DNA of 64,000 bases from UTCFX2 sp963726375 (GCA_963726375.1 CAVSCE010000009.1:682001-746000); one strand, 5' to 3'; numbered from the stretch's first letter, positions 1 through 11,093 are shown. Notes: generated by a model from the letters alone, not told the origin. Program-made: numbers and translations.

Positions 1-1104
1 CTTACGGATCAGGGCTCGCTACACAAGTCTGGGTCGAAGTATTTCTGGATGGCCGACCAATATCCAGCCCAAACGATCTCACTTAGAAGTACTGACTCTC
101 GCCCGATCTTGCTTCAGGTAGAACAAAACGCATCTACTATTACGATCGGTCAGATTGATCGAACCAGCGCTTTATGGTTAACCCATCCAAACGCGATCTA
201 TTTACATGAAGCAGAGACTTATCTTGTCGAAAACCTGGATTTAGATAAAAATCGAGCACAACTCCGTCGGATCGACTTAGATTATTACACACTCCCTCGC
301 CGCGAAACAACCGTTCAACTAATCGAACTCAACCAGAAGGAGGAAATTCGCGGCGGAATAAAGTCTCAAGGGGAAGTCTTGGTGACTTCCAAAGTAACAG
401 GTTACAAGAAGATTCGCTGGCAAACTCAGGAATTGTTAGGTGTTGAGACGCTGGAATTACCTTCTCACGACTTGCTTACAACTGGTTACTGGCTGTCACT
501 TTCTGATCAAACCGTGACGCAATTGAAAGATGAAGGGTTATGGAGAAACGAGCCCAACGATTATGGTCCTAATTGGGAAGCTCAACGCGACCGGACACGC
601 CGACGGGACTTCTTCCGCTGCCAGGTTTGCGGAACCCCAGAAGGTGATCGCGCCCATCATGTCCACCATAAAACTCCTTTCAGGTTGTTCACAACTTTCG
701 CACAAGCCAACGTCCTGGAGAATCTGATCACCCTCTGCCCCGACTGCCATCGAAAAGTGGAGAACGTTGTACGCGTACGGAGCGGTTTGGCAGGATTGGC
801 ATTTGTACTTGGCAATATTGCTCCATTCTTTCTTATGTGCGATGCATCAGATTTAGGTGTACATTCAGATCCCCAGTTAGGATTGGCTGAAGGACGACCT
901 GCAGTGGTCCTTTACGACCAAATTCCTGCCGGGCTCGGATTCAGCCAGCGTCTTTTTACGATGCATTCTGAACTCATCCAGCGAGCATTTGAGCTGGTCG
1001 TCGCCTGTCCGTGCGCAGACGGATGTCCATCCTGTGTCGGACCAGGCGGAGAATTAGGTGCAGGTGGGAAGCAAGAAACACTGGCGCTGTTAAGTTCCCT
1101 ATGA
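1..1104 (+). CDS. C-terminal part of a DUF1998 (MrfA-like) DEAD/DEAH helicase with inserted HNH domain
   Basis: The reading frame is open from base 1, so the gene begins upstream and only its last 367 residues are here. The C-terminus carries the cysteine cluster CPCADGCPSCVGP that typifies the DUF1998/MZB domain of MrfA-type superfamily 2 helicases, which repair mitomycin-type lesions in Bacillus. The helicase core itself is outside the window. Roughly between residues 195 and 260 of the visible part lies an HNH-nuclease-like module: a CQVC pair, the AHHVHH stretch, NLITLC and the CPDCH pair, i.e. two zinc-binding CxxC pairs around a His-rich centre. It interrupts the DUF1998 region rather than sitting at an end. 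An internal ATG at 49 is not the true start. Family assignment is strong; nuclease activity is inferred from motif only. Confidence 0.82.
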   Translation, partial: LTDQGSLHKSGSKYFWMADQYPAQTISLRSTDSRPILLQVEQNASTITIGQIDRTSALWLTHPNAIYLHEAETYLVENLDLDKNRAQLRRIDLDYYTLPRRETTVQLIELNQKEEIRGGIKSQGEVLVTSKVTGYKKIRWQTQELLGVETLELPSHDLLTTGYWLSLSDQTVTQLKDEGLWRNEPNDYGPNWEAQRDRTRRRDFFRCQVCGTPEGDRAHHVHHKTPFRLFTTFAQANVLENLITLCPDCHRKVENVVRVRSGLAGLAFVLGNIAPFFLMCDASDLGVHSDPQLGLAEGRPAVVLYDQIPAGLGFSQRLFTMHSELIQRAFELVVACPCADGCPSCVGPGGELGAGGKQETLALLSSL

Positions 1105-1152
1105 AATAAAGAAACACCTCTTTATACATTACCTGAGCTATTGAAATTCCAT

Positions 1153-1176
1153 ATGAATGAACGAATGAATGAATAA
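1153..1176. repeat. short GAAT-type tandem repeat in the intergenic gap
   Basis: Imperfect tetranucleotide repeats (ATGA/CGAA variants of GAAT) lie in the 188-base gap between the helicase and the MFS gene. I see no convincing promoter, terminator or small gene elsewhere in this gap. Confidence 0.35.
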
Positions 1177-1292
1177 TTGAGGGATATCAATCCAATTAGC
1201 CTGATGATCATCCTTAATATTCTGGGTGTTCATATTTCTTTTCGCAAGGTAAAATAGATTTTTAAAAATAAATATTCACTAAGCGTCATTTT

Positions 1293-2915
1293 ATGTCCAA
1301 CTCAGAAACCTCCGAAAATAAACCAGGCAGCGGATTAGGAAGAATCCGCCAGGTCATTTCTGAATACCCCAACCAGTTTTGGCTTGTGGTTGGATCATCG
1401 TTTATTGACCGCCTTGGCGGAGCAATGCTGTTCCCATTCTTTACGCTGTACCTGACTAAAAAGTTTGGGATCAACATGACCACTGTGGGAATCATCTTTG
1501 GATTTTCTCGCTCTCCAGTGTTGCTGGGACAATGGTTGGCGGCGCACTGACTGACCGCTTAGGCCGAAAAAGGATGCTGCTCTTCGGCCTGGTGATGAGT
1601 GCATTGTCCAGCGTTTTAATGGGGGTGATCAACGATATTCAGCTTTTCGTGATCAGTGCTATTCTGGTTGGAGTTTTGGCTGACGCGGCTGGTCCTGCGC
1701 AGCAAGCGCTTATCGCAGATCTATTACCTGAAGAGAAACGTGCATCCGGGTTTGGAATCTTAAGAGTTGTTTTCAATCTGGCAGTAGTCATTGGACCTTT
1801 AATAGGCGGTTTACTGGCGGTCAACTCGTATCTTTCTTTGTTTATCGCAGATGCTGTTACCAGCTTGATCACTGCAGTTGTTGTATATTTTGCATTGGAA
1901 GAGACCTGGCAGCCAAAGAAAGAAGCAAGCGAGCCTCAAGAATCCATGATGCAGACTTTTGTTGATTACAAGAAGGTATTAACGGATTCGGCGTTCACCT
2001 GGTTTTTGATCACATCTGCATTGATGGTGCTGGTCTATATTCAAATGAATACCACCCTGGCAGTCTACTTGCGGGACGTCCATGGTGTAGATGAGAGAGG
2101 TTTCAGCTACATCCTGAGTTTAAATGCTGCGATGGTTGTCTTGTTTCAGTTTCCTATCACGTGCCGGATCGAGAAATATCGACCTTTGATCATCATGGCT
2201 GTCGGTACCTTATTATATGCAGTTGGGTTTTTGTTGTATGGATTTGTCACGGCCTTTTTCATGTTCCTCGTCGCGATGGCGATCATTACAATTGGCGAAA
2301 TGTTCGTGAGCCCTGTCGGGCAGGCTATCGTAGCACGTATAGCCCCTGAGGAGATGCGTGGCAGGTATATGGCTGTTTTCGGATTTAGCTGGGTTATACC
2401 CTTTGCAATCGGTCCTTTCTTTGCAGGATTAATCCTCGACAACTTAAATCCAAATATTTTATGGTATTTATCAGGCTTATTGGGATTTATCGCTGCAGTC
2501 GGTTTTTATGCGCTGGAGCTGCGAGTTCGAAGCTCCAGATACGAGATCGTGGATGAACGGCTCCGAATTCTTGAAAAGCTTGAGAATAACGAAATTTCCG
2601 CAGAAACCGCCGGACTGATGCTGGAGGAAGTTGGCCAGGGAACATGGGCAAGATTAGCACCAAAAGAAGCGCCGACAGAGCCGCGGAAAATGCGGATTAA
2701 AAGTCAGCGACCTCAGCACAGGATTGATGAAAGTTGATTTGCGGCTGCCAGTTGGTCTGGTCAATACAGTTTTGTACATTGGAGGAAAATTCTCGCCTGA
2801 TTTGGATGAAGATGAAACCAATCGCTTGCGTGAGCTGATTTCCAAAAGCAGCGAACCGGAAGGTGAACAAAAACAAGATAGCGATGGTCGGCGCTTAGAA
2901 ATTTCGATTGAATAA
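1293..2915 (+). CDS. MFS transporter with C-terminal SHOCT-like domain (two frameshifts)
   Basis: Major facilitator permease, predicted to move small solutes across the inner membrane; substrate unknown. Three frames join into one protein of about 540 residues. Near 1501 one base appears missing in a GG run: after repair the protein reads through the A-loop motif GGALTDRLGRKR. Near 2703 one A too many in AAAA breaks the C-terminus; repaired, it reads KMRIKVSDLSTGLMKVDLRL. The hydrophobic core is followed by a helical tail (RILEKLENNEISAETAGLML) and a DLRLPVGLVNTVLYIGGKF strand region like those of SHOCT-like/YvlB-type proteins. A close paralogue without this tail lies at 61772-62983. The breaks look like sequencing indels because every piece stays conserved. 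Confidence 0.82.
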
Positions 2916-2945
2916 CTAAGAAATTTATCCCTGGGAGAACTAATT

Positions 2946-3611
2946 ATGCTCGAAAAGTTACGTGAGGAAGTTTATAAAGCAAATCTGGCACTGCCAAAAT
3001 ACGGATTAGTAACCTGGACAAGTGGAAATGTCAGCGGACGGGATCCAGAGACCAACCTCGTTGTGATCAAACCAAGCGGTGTTATGTTCGAAGATTTATC
3101 TGCAGAAAATATGGTCGTGGTCGATTTGAATGGAAAGATCGTTGAAGGAATATTCGGGGCTTCAACAGATACTGCATCTCATTTATACATCTATAGACAT
3201 CGACCCGATGTGTTCGGAATCACTCACACCCATTCAAATTTTGCGACCGCATTTGCAGCTGTAGGAAAGTCAATCCCAATCGTATTAACCGCGCTTTCAG
3301 ACGAATTTGGCGGTCCGATCCCTTGCGGTGGATATGCCAGAATTGGCGGGAGACAAATTGGTGAAGAAATCCTTCGTTCAATCGGATCATCAACCGCAAT
3401 ACTGATGAAAAACCATGGGGTTTTTACGATTGGAAAGTCTGTGTCGGCAGCTTTAAAAGCTGCCGTTATGGTGGAAGATAACGCAAAAACCGTCTGGCTT
3501 GCACTTCAAATCGGTCAACCAGATGAATTACCAGCAGAAGAAGTTGCTGCTAATTACTACCGTTACCAGAACCGATATGGGACTCCTGATGCGAGCATCG
3601 ACGAAGAATAG
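2946..3611 (+). CDS. araD: class II aldolase/adducin protein, L-ribulose-5-phosphate 4-epimerase-like
   Basis: A 221-residue cytosolic enzyme of the class II aldolase family, closest in length and motifs to L-ribulose-5-phosphate 4-epimerase, which links L-arabinose/L-ribulose use to the pentose phosphate pathway. Visible: phosphate-loop SGNVSGRD near residues 26-33, the zinc-binding THTHSN at 93-98, a later NHG histidine, and a C-terminal Tyr-rich segment (YYRYQNRYG) matching the catalytic tyrosine region. The start follows a GGGAG ribosome-binding site. It lies 30 bases after the MFS gene and may be co-transcribed with it. L-fuculose-phosphate aldolase is the main alternative. Confidence 0.83.
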   Translation: MLEKLREEVYKANLALPKYGLVTWTSGNVSGRDPETNLVVIKPSGVMFEDLSAENMVVVDLNGKIVEGIFGASTDTASHLYIYRHRPDVFGITHTHSNFATAFAAVGKSIPIVLTALSDEFGGPIPCGGYARIGGRQIGEEILRSIGSSTAILMKNHGVFTIGKSVSAALKAAVMVEDNAKTVWLALQIGQPDELPAEEVAANYYRYQNRYGTPDASIDEE

Positions 3612-3648
3612 CCTTGTTCTTCTCTAGAAATATCCTACCAAATCCGCT

Positions 3649-4314
3649 TTATTCATCATTGGTGTAATCGATGTGAGCAATTCCCTCACGAAGTGCATAT
3701 AGAACAGCCTGCGTTCGGTTATTCAAACCCAATTTTGCCAGTATGTTGGTTACGTGTGTCCGGACAGTTCTTTCACTGAGAAAAAGCTCATCAGCGATGT
3801 CCTGGTTTGTCTGACCTAAAGCCATGTGCTGTAAAATCTCAACTTCGCGCTCTGTAAGGGAAGCATCATTGCCAACCGACCCTTCCTGATTCTGAATATC
3901 CATCATCAATTTATGCGCGATATTAGGGCCTAATGCCGGCCGATACTCATATGTATCCCTAATCGCTTGAATTAATTCTTCAGATGAAGTATCCTTCATC
4001 AAATAGCCTATGGCACCTGCTTTAATTGCCGAAAAAACCTGATGGTTTTCGGCAAAGCTGGTCAATATCAGAATGCGCGCTTGCGGATAGACCTTTTTGA
4101 TTTCAAGCGTTGCCTGGACACCGTCCATCTTTGGCATAACCAGATCCAATAGAATCACATCTGGGTGGAGTTCGCTGGTCATCTTTACTGCTTGCTGACC
4201 ATCCCCGCACATCCCAACAACTTTCATACCTGGTTCTGCAGAGAGCAATGCATTCAGTCCATCGCGAACAACGGTATGATCATCAACGATTAATATTTGG
4301 ATGAAGCGGTTCAT
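3649..4314 (-). CDS. NarL/FixJ-type response regulator (receiver + LuxR HTH)
   Basis: A 221-residue transcription regulator. The receiver has the acidic pair in ILIVDDHT, the phospho-acceptor Asp in VILLDLVMPKMDG, the Thr/Ser switch in ILTSF and Lys in YLMKD. The C-terminal LuxR-type helix-turn-helix begins at LTEREVEIL and contains LFLSERTVRTHVTNIL. The start ATG at 4312-4314 overlaps the stop of the kinase gene (ATGA). In the raw sequence the two frames are fused by an extra A in a kinase AAAA run near 4355, giving an apparent 679-residue hybrid that I reject. It is the output partner of the adjacent kinase. Confidence 0.9.
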   Translation of the reverse strand: MNRFIQILIVDDHTVVRDGLNALLSAEPGMKVVGMCGDGQQAVKMTSELHPDVILLDLVMPKMDGVQATLEIKKVYPQARILILTSFAENHQVFSAIKAGAIGYLMKDTSSEELIQAIRDTYEYRPALGPNIAHKLMMDIQNQEGSVGNDASLTEREVEILQHMALGQTNQDIADELFLSERTVRTHVTNILAKLGLNNRTQAVLYALREGIAHIDYTNDE

Positions 4315-7300
4315 TTCGATGCTCCAATTTCTACAATTATTTCTGTACCAAATCCGGGTTTTGATTTCTATTCGAAATTTCCCGCCCAAAGCCAGAGCTC
4401 TGTCGGTCATATTTTCCAATCCCATCCCGCCTTTAATGGATTCAACTTCGGGATCAAAACCTAATCCATTATCTCTAATGCTCAGGGATAAACCATTATC
4501 AGTTCCACTCACTTTAATGATGACTTCGCTAGCCTGGGCATGTTTGAGAGTATTATTCAACGCCTCTTCAGCGATGCGGTAAAGGGCCATCTCCTGGGAT
4601 TCATCCAGGTTTATCTCGCCTTCAAAAACAAGGCTGGCATTAATATTCGTACGTTTTTCAACTGATTCAAGCCGTCGTGATAAAGCTCCAATCAGGCCTT
4701 CTTCCAGATAATCTGATGGTCGAAGCTGGTAAACAAGCAATCTCATTTCCTTCAAAGCCTGCTGCGCTGCTTTATCAATCCTGTCCAAATATGCGTTTGT
4801 TGTGACCAGATCGCCTTTAGCAAGTACTTTTGAACTTGCTCCTGCGAATAATACCTGGCTATACAACAACTGGGTAACAGAGTCATGAAGCTCGCGAGCC
4901 AGTCTTTGCCGTTCCTGAACTACTGCAGCAATCTCAGCCTGTTTCATCAGCTTCGTGCGTTCAACCAATCCACCCAACTGATCAGCGATAGTCATGAAAA
5001 GTGTAATATCTTCTATGGAGTAATCGAGGATGGATCGATCAAAAAGGCTTAACAAACCAAGAGTCTTTCCCTTGGACCGAATTGGGGCACCAATGAAGGC
5101 ATTTAAGTTTTCACGTTGAAAATAGGAAAATTCTCTTGGGATGCTTGGATCACTTTGCAGATCGCTTACAACCACAGGATTTGAAGATTTGGCCAACCGT
5201 TCAAAAAAACCACCTTTGGCTGGAAGGATTTCGATGTCTCTTGAAATTTCTGGGTCCATCTCGCTTTGCACTCTCAGCTTAAATTCTGACCTCTTTTCAT
5301 CCAAAAAGTGAATAAATCCTACCCGACTTGACATGGAATTAACTGTAATCTGCAAAATTCGGTGCATGAGTAGATCAAGTTCGCTCGGTTCTCCGACAAT
5401 TGCGTTGATCTCATATAAAGTAGCTAAATGCTGTGTTCGAAGATCAACCTGTCTTTCGAGCGATTTAAGAATTACCGATCGACGCAGTGAAGCCGCTGCG
5501 ATTTCCGCAACTGCATTACATAGACGAACATTATCCGCCGAAACTTGATGCGAATATTGGAAACCAAATCCAAGCACCCCAAACGAACTCCCCCCGGATT
5601 TGACTGGAACAATAATAGCGGCTTTCGAGCCGGGAAGAAATGTTCGCGACATTTCAGAGTCGGATTTCTTCATTTTCCTGGTTATCATAAATTACCTTCG
5701 TCTCACCGCGGATATAGACATCCCAGATCGGATTCCAACGCGCAGGAAAACTCACCCCGAGCATGGCTTCATTCAAGCTTGCTTGAACAACTAGTGCAGT
5801 TTCAAGTCGATCAGGTGCGATGAATATGCCATCCTGCGCACCAGTGAATCGGGCGATCTGCTTTAAAACTGCATATAAAGTATTTTCGCCTCCATCAGCC
5901 TGACCAAGAGCCAATGTAACTGATGAAAGTACCTCCAACTCTTCTTTTCGACGCCTGTTCTGTTCGGCTAGCGAAGCCCGATCGAGCACTTTTGCAACCT
6001 GGTCGGCGAATACCTGTAATCTTTCGGAATCATCTGCTGTGAAAGAATCAGCTTCCAACGATCCAAGCGATAAAAATCCAATCATTTCTTCACCGGTTTG
6101 AAGTGGCGCTCCAAGCCAACTGCGGATGGTCTCAAACTCCAACCAATTATTAAATCGCTGATCCTTCTGGATATCTGCAACAATAACAGGTTTTTGAGTA
6201 TTTCGCATGATGACCACAAAGGGATTTTGATCTGTGAACGCAATTCCAGCAGGCTGCTGTTTCAATATCTCCTTATCTGAAAGGACATACCGTTCATTCT
6301 CATCAGCAAGATATAAACTGGCTCGATCATAATCGATCACATTGTGCAAATTTACGATAATAGCTTCAAGGATCTCATTAATTCCACCAGCGCCAGCCAC
6401 GGATGACATCACATCCCGCATGACTTCTGCTTCCCGATTTCGGCGATTTTCAGCTTCTTTAAGCTCTGATTGCTTTAATCCAATCGCCAGAAGGTTGGTT
6501 ATCTCCTGTCCAACCTGAATTCGTGCAGGCGAAAAGACATTCGCTGACGTTGTTAAAGAGGGTAACTGCGCCTTGCAATTCGCCGTCCCAATTCAATGGA
6601 CAGGTTGACACTCCACGCACTTGATGGTCAACGAGATACTGTTGAAGGTGTGATGGACCTTCAAGGGGTAGCAGATCCTGGATAATCTCCGGCATCCCGT
6701 TTTCGAGTTTTAAGTAATCAAAAATATATCCATTTCCTAAAAGCGTTTCATCCTGTTCACTGCATCCGAGTAATGGACCATCGCTACTCACAAGCTCGAT
6801 CCTGTCAGACGAATGTTTAATAAATATATATAACTCGAAAGGTATTCTGGGATGAGATAGGACATATGCTGTAAAACGATCTTTGAAATCTCCTTGATAT
6901 CCTGCGTCGTTCGGATCGCCTGGTTAATGTCATAAAGGATTTGGACTCTCCAAATATTCTCACTCAGCTGTTCTTCGGCAGACAAACGGGCTGAATTATC
7001 TATCCAAATCATTTGAATTGCGGGATGGTTTCCGTAGATCGTTTTCGTCAACAGCAGGTCGACCCAGGAAAATTTTCCCTGCCTTCCATGTAATCGATAT
7101 TCCTGTTCTCGGTTCGCTAATTCCACCGTTCTCGACCCAACGCACCAATTAAGGATTTTTTGTCGATATTCTGGTGAAAAAAGGTCCAGCACGTCATCAA
7201 GGCGGAACGTAAGCAGCTCGTCCTGGAGCATTCACTCAAAACGGATGCCTGTGCAGAAACATGGACAACTCGGTCATTTTGTACGATCAAAAATGCGTGA

Positions 7301-7365
7301 GGAGATAGGCGAATTCGCCGGCATAAACCTATTTTATCCCAAAAAAAATGTGTCCTATTAAACAT
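4311..7365 (-). CDS. PAS/multi-GAF sensor histidine kinase, HisKA_3 type (several frameshifts)
   Basis: About 1,010 residues when rejoined. Order: a PAS-like N-terminus (PHAFLIVQNDRVVHVSAQAS), four successive GAF-like domains, a HisKA_3 dimerisation box ERQRLARELHDSVTQLLYSQ whose His is the phospho-acceptor, and a HATPase domain with YRIAEEALNNTLKHA and a DNGLGFD G-box. No transmembrane segment, so a cytosolic sensor. Frame breaks lie near 7230, 6793, 6540, 5665 and 4355; the last, once repaired, gives an ending KPGFGTEIIVEIGASK with a stop overlapping the regulator start. The first codon (ATG at 7365) is tentative: the next bases hold a run of eight T that may itself be miscalled. Confidence 0.8.
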
Positions 7366-7400
7366 CCTTCAGGCTAGGTTCTTGGGACTTAAAACAAAAC

Positions 7401-7444
7401 AGGCACGTTAACCACGAAACAAGACTGCTGACTTCAACGTGCCT
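7401..7444 (-). terminator. rho-independent terminator-like hairpin
   Basis: Nine-base arms AGGCACGTT (7401-7409) and AACGTGCCT (7436-7444) flank a 26-base loop. Read on the minus strand the hairpin is followed by a T-rich TGTTTTGTTTT tract. It closes the minus-strand export unit before the kinase gene. Confidence 0.65.
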
Positions 7445-7489
7445 ATTTTATGTAATTCTCAGGAAAGATCTAATCGGTTGAGGCCGCCT

Positions 7490-8035
7490 CTACCATTTCC
7501 TTCGATCTGCGATTTGGCTCTCCACTTTTTCCACTTCCACCAGGCTCGGATTTTTCTCAGATTTTTTTTCGGTCGATTCGGAATTCGCACGATCAAGTTC
7601 TTCTTTTGCCTGTTTAGCCTTTCGATAAGCCGAGCTGTAAACAGTGATTGCTTCGACGAAAACTTGTCTGAAACGTGGATCGCTGTCCAGTTCACCACGT
7701 ACTAGCATGTGTAAGCTGAAACCAAGGCCAGTTGAATAGTCATTCAAAGATTTCACATAGTCGTTGAAGTTCGTGTTCGGAAAGACCACTCAACCATCTA
7801 GTAAAGTCTTCAGGGAAGAGACCTTTTTCGACTTCAGCCACCCAGATTCGAAATCGTTCAGAATAATTCGAAGGTCTAACGAATTGGATCCAACTATCCT
7901 CGATTCGATCGGCAAATCGCTTGGATTTTCCGACATGTTTTCTCAGCAACCCGGTCCAGTTTTTCGGCTTAGACTGCTCGAACCAATGAGAAAACCCAGA
8001 GCCAGGAATATAAGAATTAGGAATATTAGATCCAT
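7490..8035 (-). CDS. membrane-anchored protein of unknown function (two frameshifts)
   Basis: Not recognised. Starting at ATG 8033-8035, seven bases after an AGGAG site, the protein opens with a strongly hydrophobic segment (MDLIFLILIFLALGFLIGSS), the type expected of an N-terminal membrane anchor. A break near 7975 leads into a charged region (RFADRIEDSWIQFV, FRIWVAEVEKGLF) and a break near 7745 into a region ending in a Lys/Glu-rich, coiled-coil-prone tail (AYRKAKQAKEELDRANSEST). The alternative TTG start at 8039 would lose the anchor. Total about 180 residues. It lies directly downstream of the 23-residue membrane peptide and the C39-ABC exporter and is probably in the same transcript. Confidence 0.55.
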
Positions 8036-8048
8036 TCAAAACTCCTGA

Positions 8049-8120
8049 TCATTTCTGACGTCGTTTTCCAAAGAAATAACCAACAACTAGAGCAATCATG
8101 AGCAGAACAAATAGTTGCAT
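8049..8120 (-). CDS. 23-residue single-span membrane peptide
   Basis: A tiny ORF (MQLFVLLMIALVVGYFFGKR plus three residues) preceded by AAAGGAGG at ideal spacing. It is one hydrophobic helix with a basic C-terminus, the pattern of regulatory or complex-stabilising small membrane proteins. Its stop lies 13 bases before the start of the next anchored protein, which suggests coupled translation. Support is the strong ribosome-binding site, composition and spacing; there is no recognised family. Confidence 0.55.
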   Translation of the reverse strand: MQLFVLLMIALVVGYFFGKRRQK

Positions 8121-8185
8121 ATAAGCCTCCTTTGGTTGAGCCTCGTCTTGAGGAGATTATAACATAGTGATCCTGAGCATTTTTC

Positions 8186-11009
8186 TTACTCTTCAATTTT
8201 GAGCTTGCCGCCGTCGATATTAAATCTCCGCCAGCGAACATTTGCCCAAATACTTTTTCGAATGCTTTCCTCGGCATCCAGTAATTCCCGGTAGCGGGAA
8301 ATTGGATTTGCTGCCAGGTCGACAGGACATCCATCTTCTAATAATCCGCCCGCTCTCGATTACCAGAACGCGGGGAAAGCTGATTGTTTCGCCAACATCA
8401 TGGGTAACACATAAAAGTGTTACTTCTTTCCAATGCTGTCTGGATATTGCTAACAGATTTCTGCGTTTCTCTCGATCTAATCCTCGGAAAGGTTCATCCA
8501 GCACTGCAAGACGGATATTCGGGCGGTGCATTGCCCGCCCCAGTCGGACGCGTCTGCCCTTCACCTCCAGATACCAATCCTCCACTTTCACCAAGAATGG
8601 TCTTAAGTCCATTCGGGAGTCTTTCCATCACTTCATAAAGATCAGCACTTTGGATTATTTCTCCTAAAGGCATACCCTCAATATTTTCAATCCCATACCG
8701 GATATTGTCATACAGAGAGGCGTTCCACAGCTGAACAGCCGGGTCAACCCAAGCCGTTTCACGCCGTAATGTATGTAATTTTTTTCCATCTAACTCATTT
8801 CCATCTACAAATATCCTTCCTTGAGAAGGCTTATGCCAACCAAGCATCAATCCTACCAGGCTCGATTTTCCTGCTCCTGATACCCCAACAATTGCGATAT
8901 GTTCTCCAGGAGATATCTTCAAGTTTATATCGTCCAGGATCACGTGCCCTCCTGACTGGAGACATACATCCTGGATCTCAACACTTGCAGCAAAAATTTC
9001 TGATAAAGCGGAGAAATCCCGACTTCTTTCCTTCTGGACCTCTTCAAAATTCCAGCTCTCTTCTTCTTCTGGAGCGGCAAGAGGTTCAAGTAAACGCAGG
9101 ACTCGATTTCGCTGCAGAGGGTATTGGTGGATAAGATTGGCAAAGGATTGGCCCAAAGCGGGTAAATTTAAAGTCCAATAAAACAGCAGTAAAATCTCTC
9201 CTGCCTCACCTCCACGTGATATGTAATTCAACAGGATCAAAATTGAGAATCCGGTGTAAAGCAGCGCCCCAAAGGATTGAATTAATGATGAAATCGAATA
9301 ATAATCTCGTCCAGATTCGAACCCATTCGAACAATTGTGCTTCATGCTGACGCAGCATAGCTTTCTCTGCTCTGTGAGTTTTAATCGGGATCAATCCCAG
9401 TAAAGAATCAAGGTAGAAACGACTTAGAGCGCCTGTATGAGTTCGAAGCCTGAGATCGCTTTTTTCGATTAAAGGCCGAGATAATATTGTCAGTCCAATG
9501 AAGAACAATGTCCCAAGAATTGCCAGTGGAGCACTGATCGGATCTAACCAGATTACCCCGATTGCTGTTAAATGATCTGAAAACCGGTCCTCAACAATTG
9601 AACGCCCAGGTTTGGGAGCATCCGTAATCCACGCAGATCGTAAGCACGCTGGGTCATGTCCGAAGCTAATCTGCTCCGAAAATATCGGTCTCCTAATCGT
9701 GGCAATTTTTCAAGAAATGCAATTCGAAGGCGCGCTTCGAACCGTCGACCCATGTGCAGCACAGTTGAGCTGATTGGCAGCTCCAGCAAAAAAAGAATAA
9801 CAACAAATGCAACGACCGCCAGCGTGGCCAGAACTCGTTGGGATTTCAGGCTGAAAATTTGTGCCAGTTGAATTATCCCTTGAAAAAAGAGGAGCGCTTC
9901 GATCATCACACCAACGGTCGAAAGGAATAATGCAATTGTTAGAACCACCGGAGTTAACAAGCCATCTTCTTTTAGAGCTTTCCAAACCTCATGTTCTGGA
10001 CGGTATGATGGCTCTTTTAGTGCATTGGCCAGATCCGGAGGGAGCTCGCTCTGAATTGTTCTCTTTTCTTTTTCACGATCTTCTATCCACTCTTCCGCCG
10101 GTTCTCTAACACCTGTGATGCGAACCAGAACTGCACCTCGTAAATACAGGCTATCAGGCTCTTCCTCACCTCTGGATTGGGATTCGTTCACAATAACTGG
10201 CAGGACCGACCAATAAATTGCAGGGATCATCAATATCTTTGTTGATGAAGTGATTTAACTGGTCAATATTGGCATTTTCACCTCCAGATCTCACCTTTGG
10301 CAGGGGTCCTTGCAGATTGAGCCTGTAAAAACGTTCCAAAACGGCGGCGGCTTGATCCCCGGCCTCCAATCCGTTTGCTTGGACAAGCTCTGAAGTCATC
10401 CGCAAAGCAGCATCAAGCGTAGCTATTGGACGCCAGTCAGGATTTTCGATCGCCTGGTTCATTAATCGATCGATTAGCCATTCTTCAATTTTTATATCAT
10501 GCATTCGGCGCCGGAGCGGCATAAGCAAACCATCAGTACCAGCCCATTCTCGCCAGGAAAGGCATGGAACAGCAAACGAATGAATGAAAATCTCGTTCTT
10601 GAATTTTTTCCAGTGTACCCAACGCCGCCCTGTTGCAGGGTCCATTACTTGTAAAATACTTGCCAACTTGATTCCAGACCACAAGAAAATGCGTCAGCCC
10701 GTTTGGACGTTGGACCACGACAATTGCCGGAAGAGCTTGAGCTTCGGGTAAAATTAAATGGTCTGCCGGCAGCATTACCTGTTCCGCATTCAAACCCAAT
10801 AGGATGGCAATATCTTCGATCGTGTTGATTGATGTGCCATCCACATCCGTTTGACATGCCTCTCTCAGTCTCCCATAGCTGACAGAAATATTAAAACCTT
10901 CAAGGATTGATTTTAGTGCTGCGGGACCACAATCCATCGCCGAAGTCTGCACTACTTCAGGCACCAGGAACCTTTGGTTAATCTCTGAGTTTGTAATCGA
11001 GCGGATCAA
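8186..11009 (-). CDS. ABC exporter with N-terminal C39 peptidase domain (multiple frameshifts)
   Basis: Reassembled length is about 940 residues, longer than a usual 700-residue peptidase-containing ABC transporter. N-terminus: C39 peptidase with catalytic Cys in SAMDCGPAAL, His in GLTHFLVVW and, after repair near 10655, the Asp in LQVMDPATGRRWV. C39 domains cut leader peptides during export. An extra segment of roughly 200 residues follows, then a membrane domain (LTPVVLTIALFLSTVGVMI and later helices), then an ATPase with Walker A GVSGAGKSS, signature VSGGEGQ, Walker B LAVLDEP and switch His in VTHDVGE. Breaks lie near 10655, 10230, 9575, 9315, 8555 and 8335; the repaired C-terminus ends RRFNIDGGKLKIEE. 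The start is uncertain (TTG at 11009). With the MFP upstream it resembles NHLM_ABC1-type exporters. Confidence 0.75.
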
Positions 11010-11093
11010 ATAAATTCTTCCACTGTTATGGTTGAGGATTTTGTGGGCTTACAGGAATTTCATTTTTACTCAAATATTTTCCAGTAGCCCTGA

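Noticed and set aside
3649..5688. A 679-residue hybrid histidine kinase-response regulator
   Set aside because: The join comes from one extra A near 4355; repair gives a normal kinase end and an overlapping regulator start.
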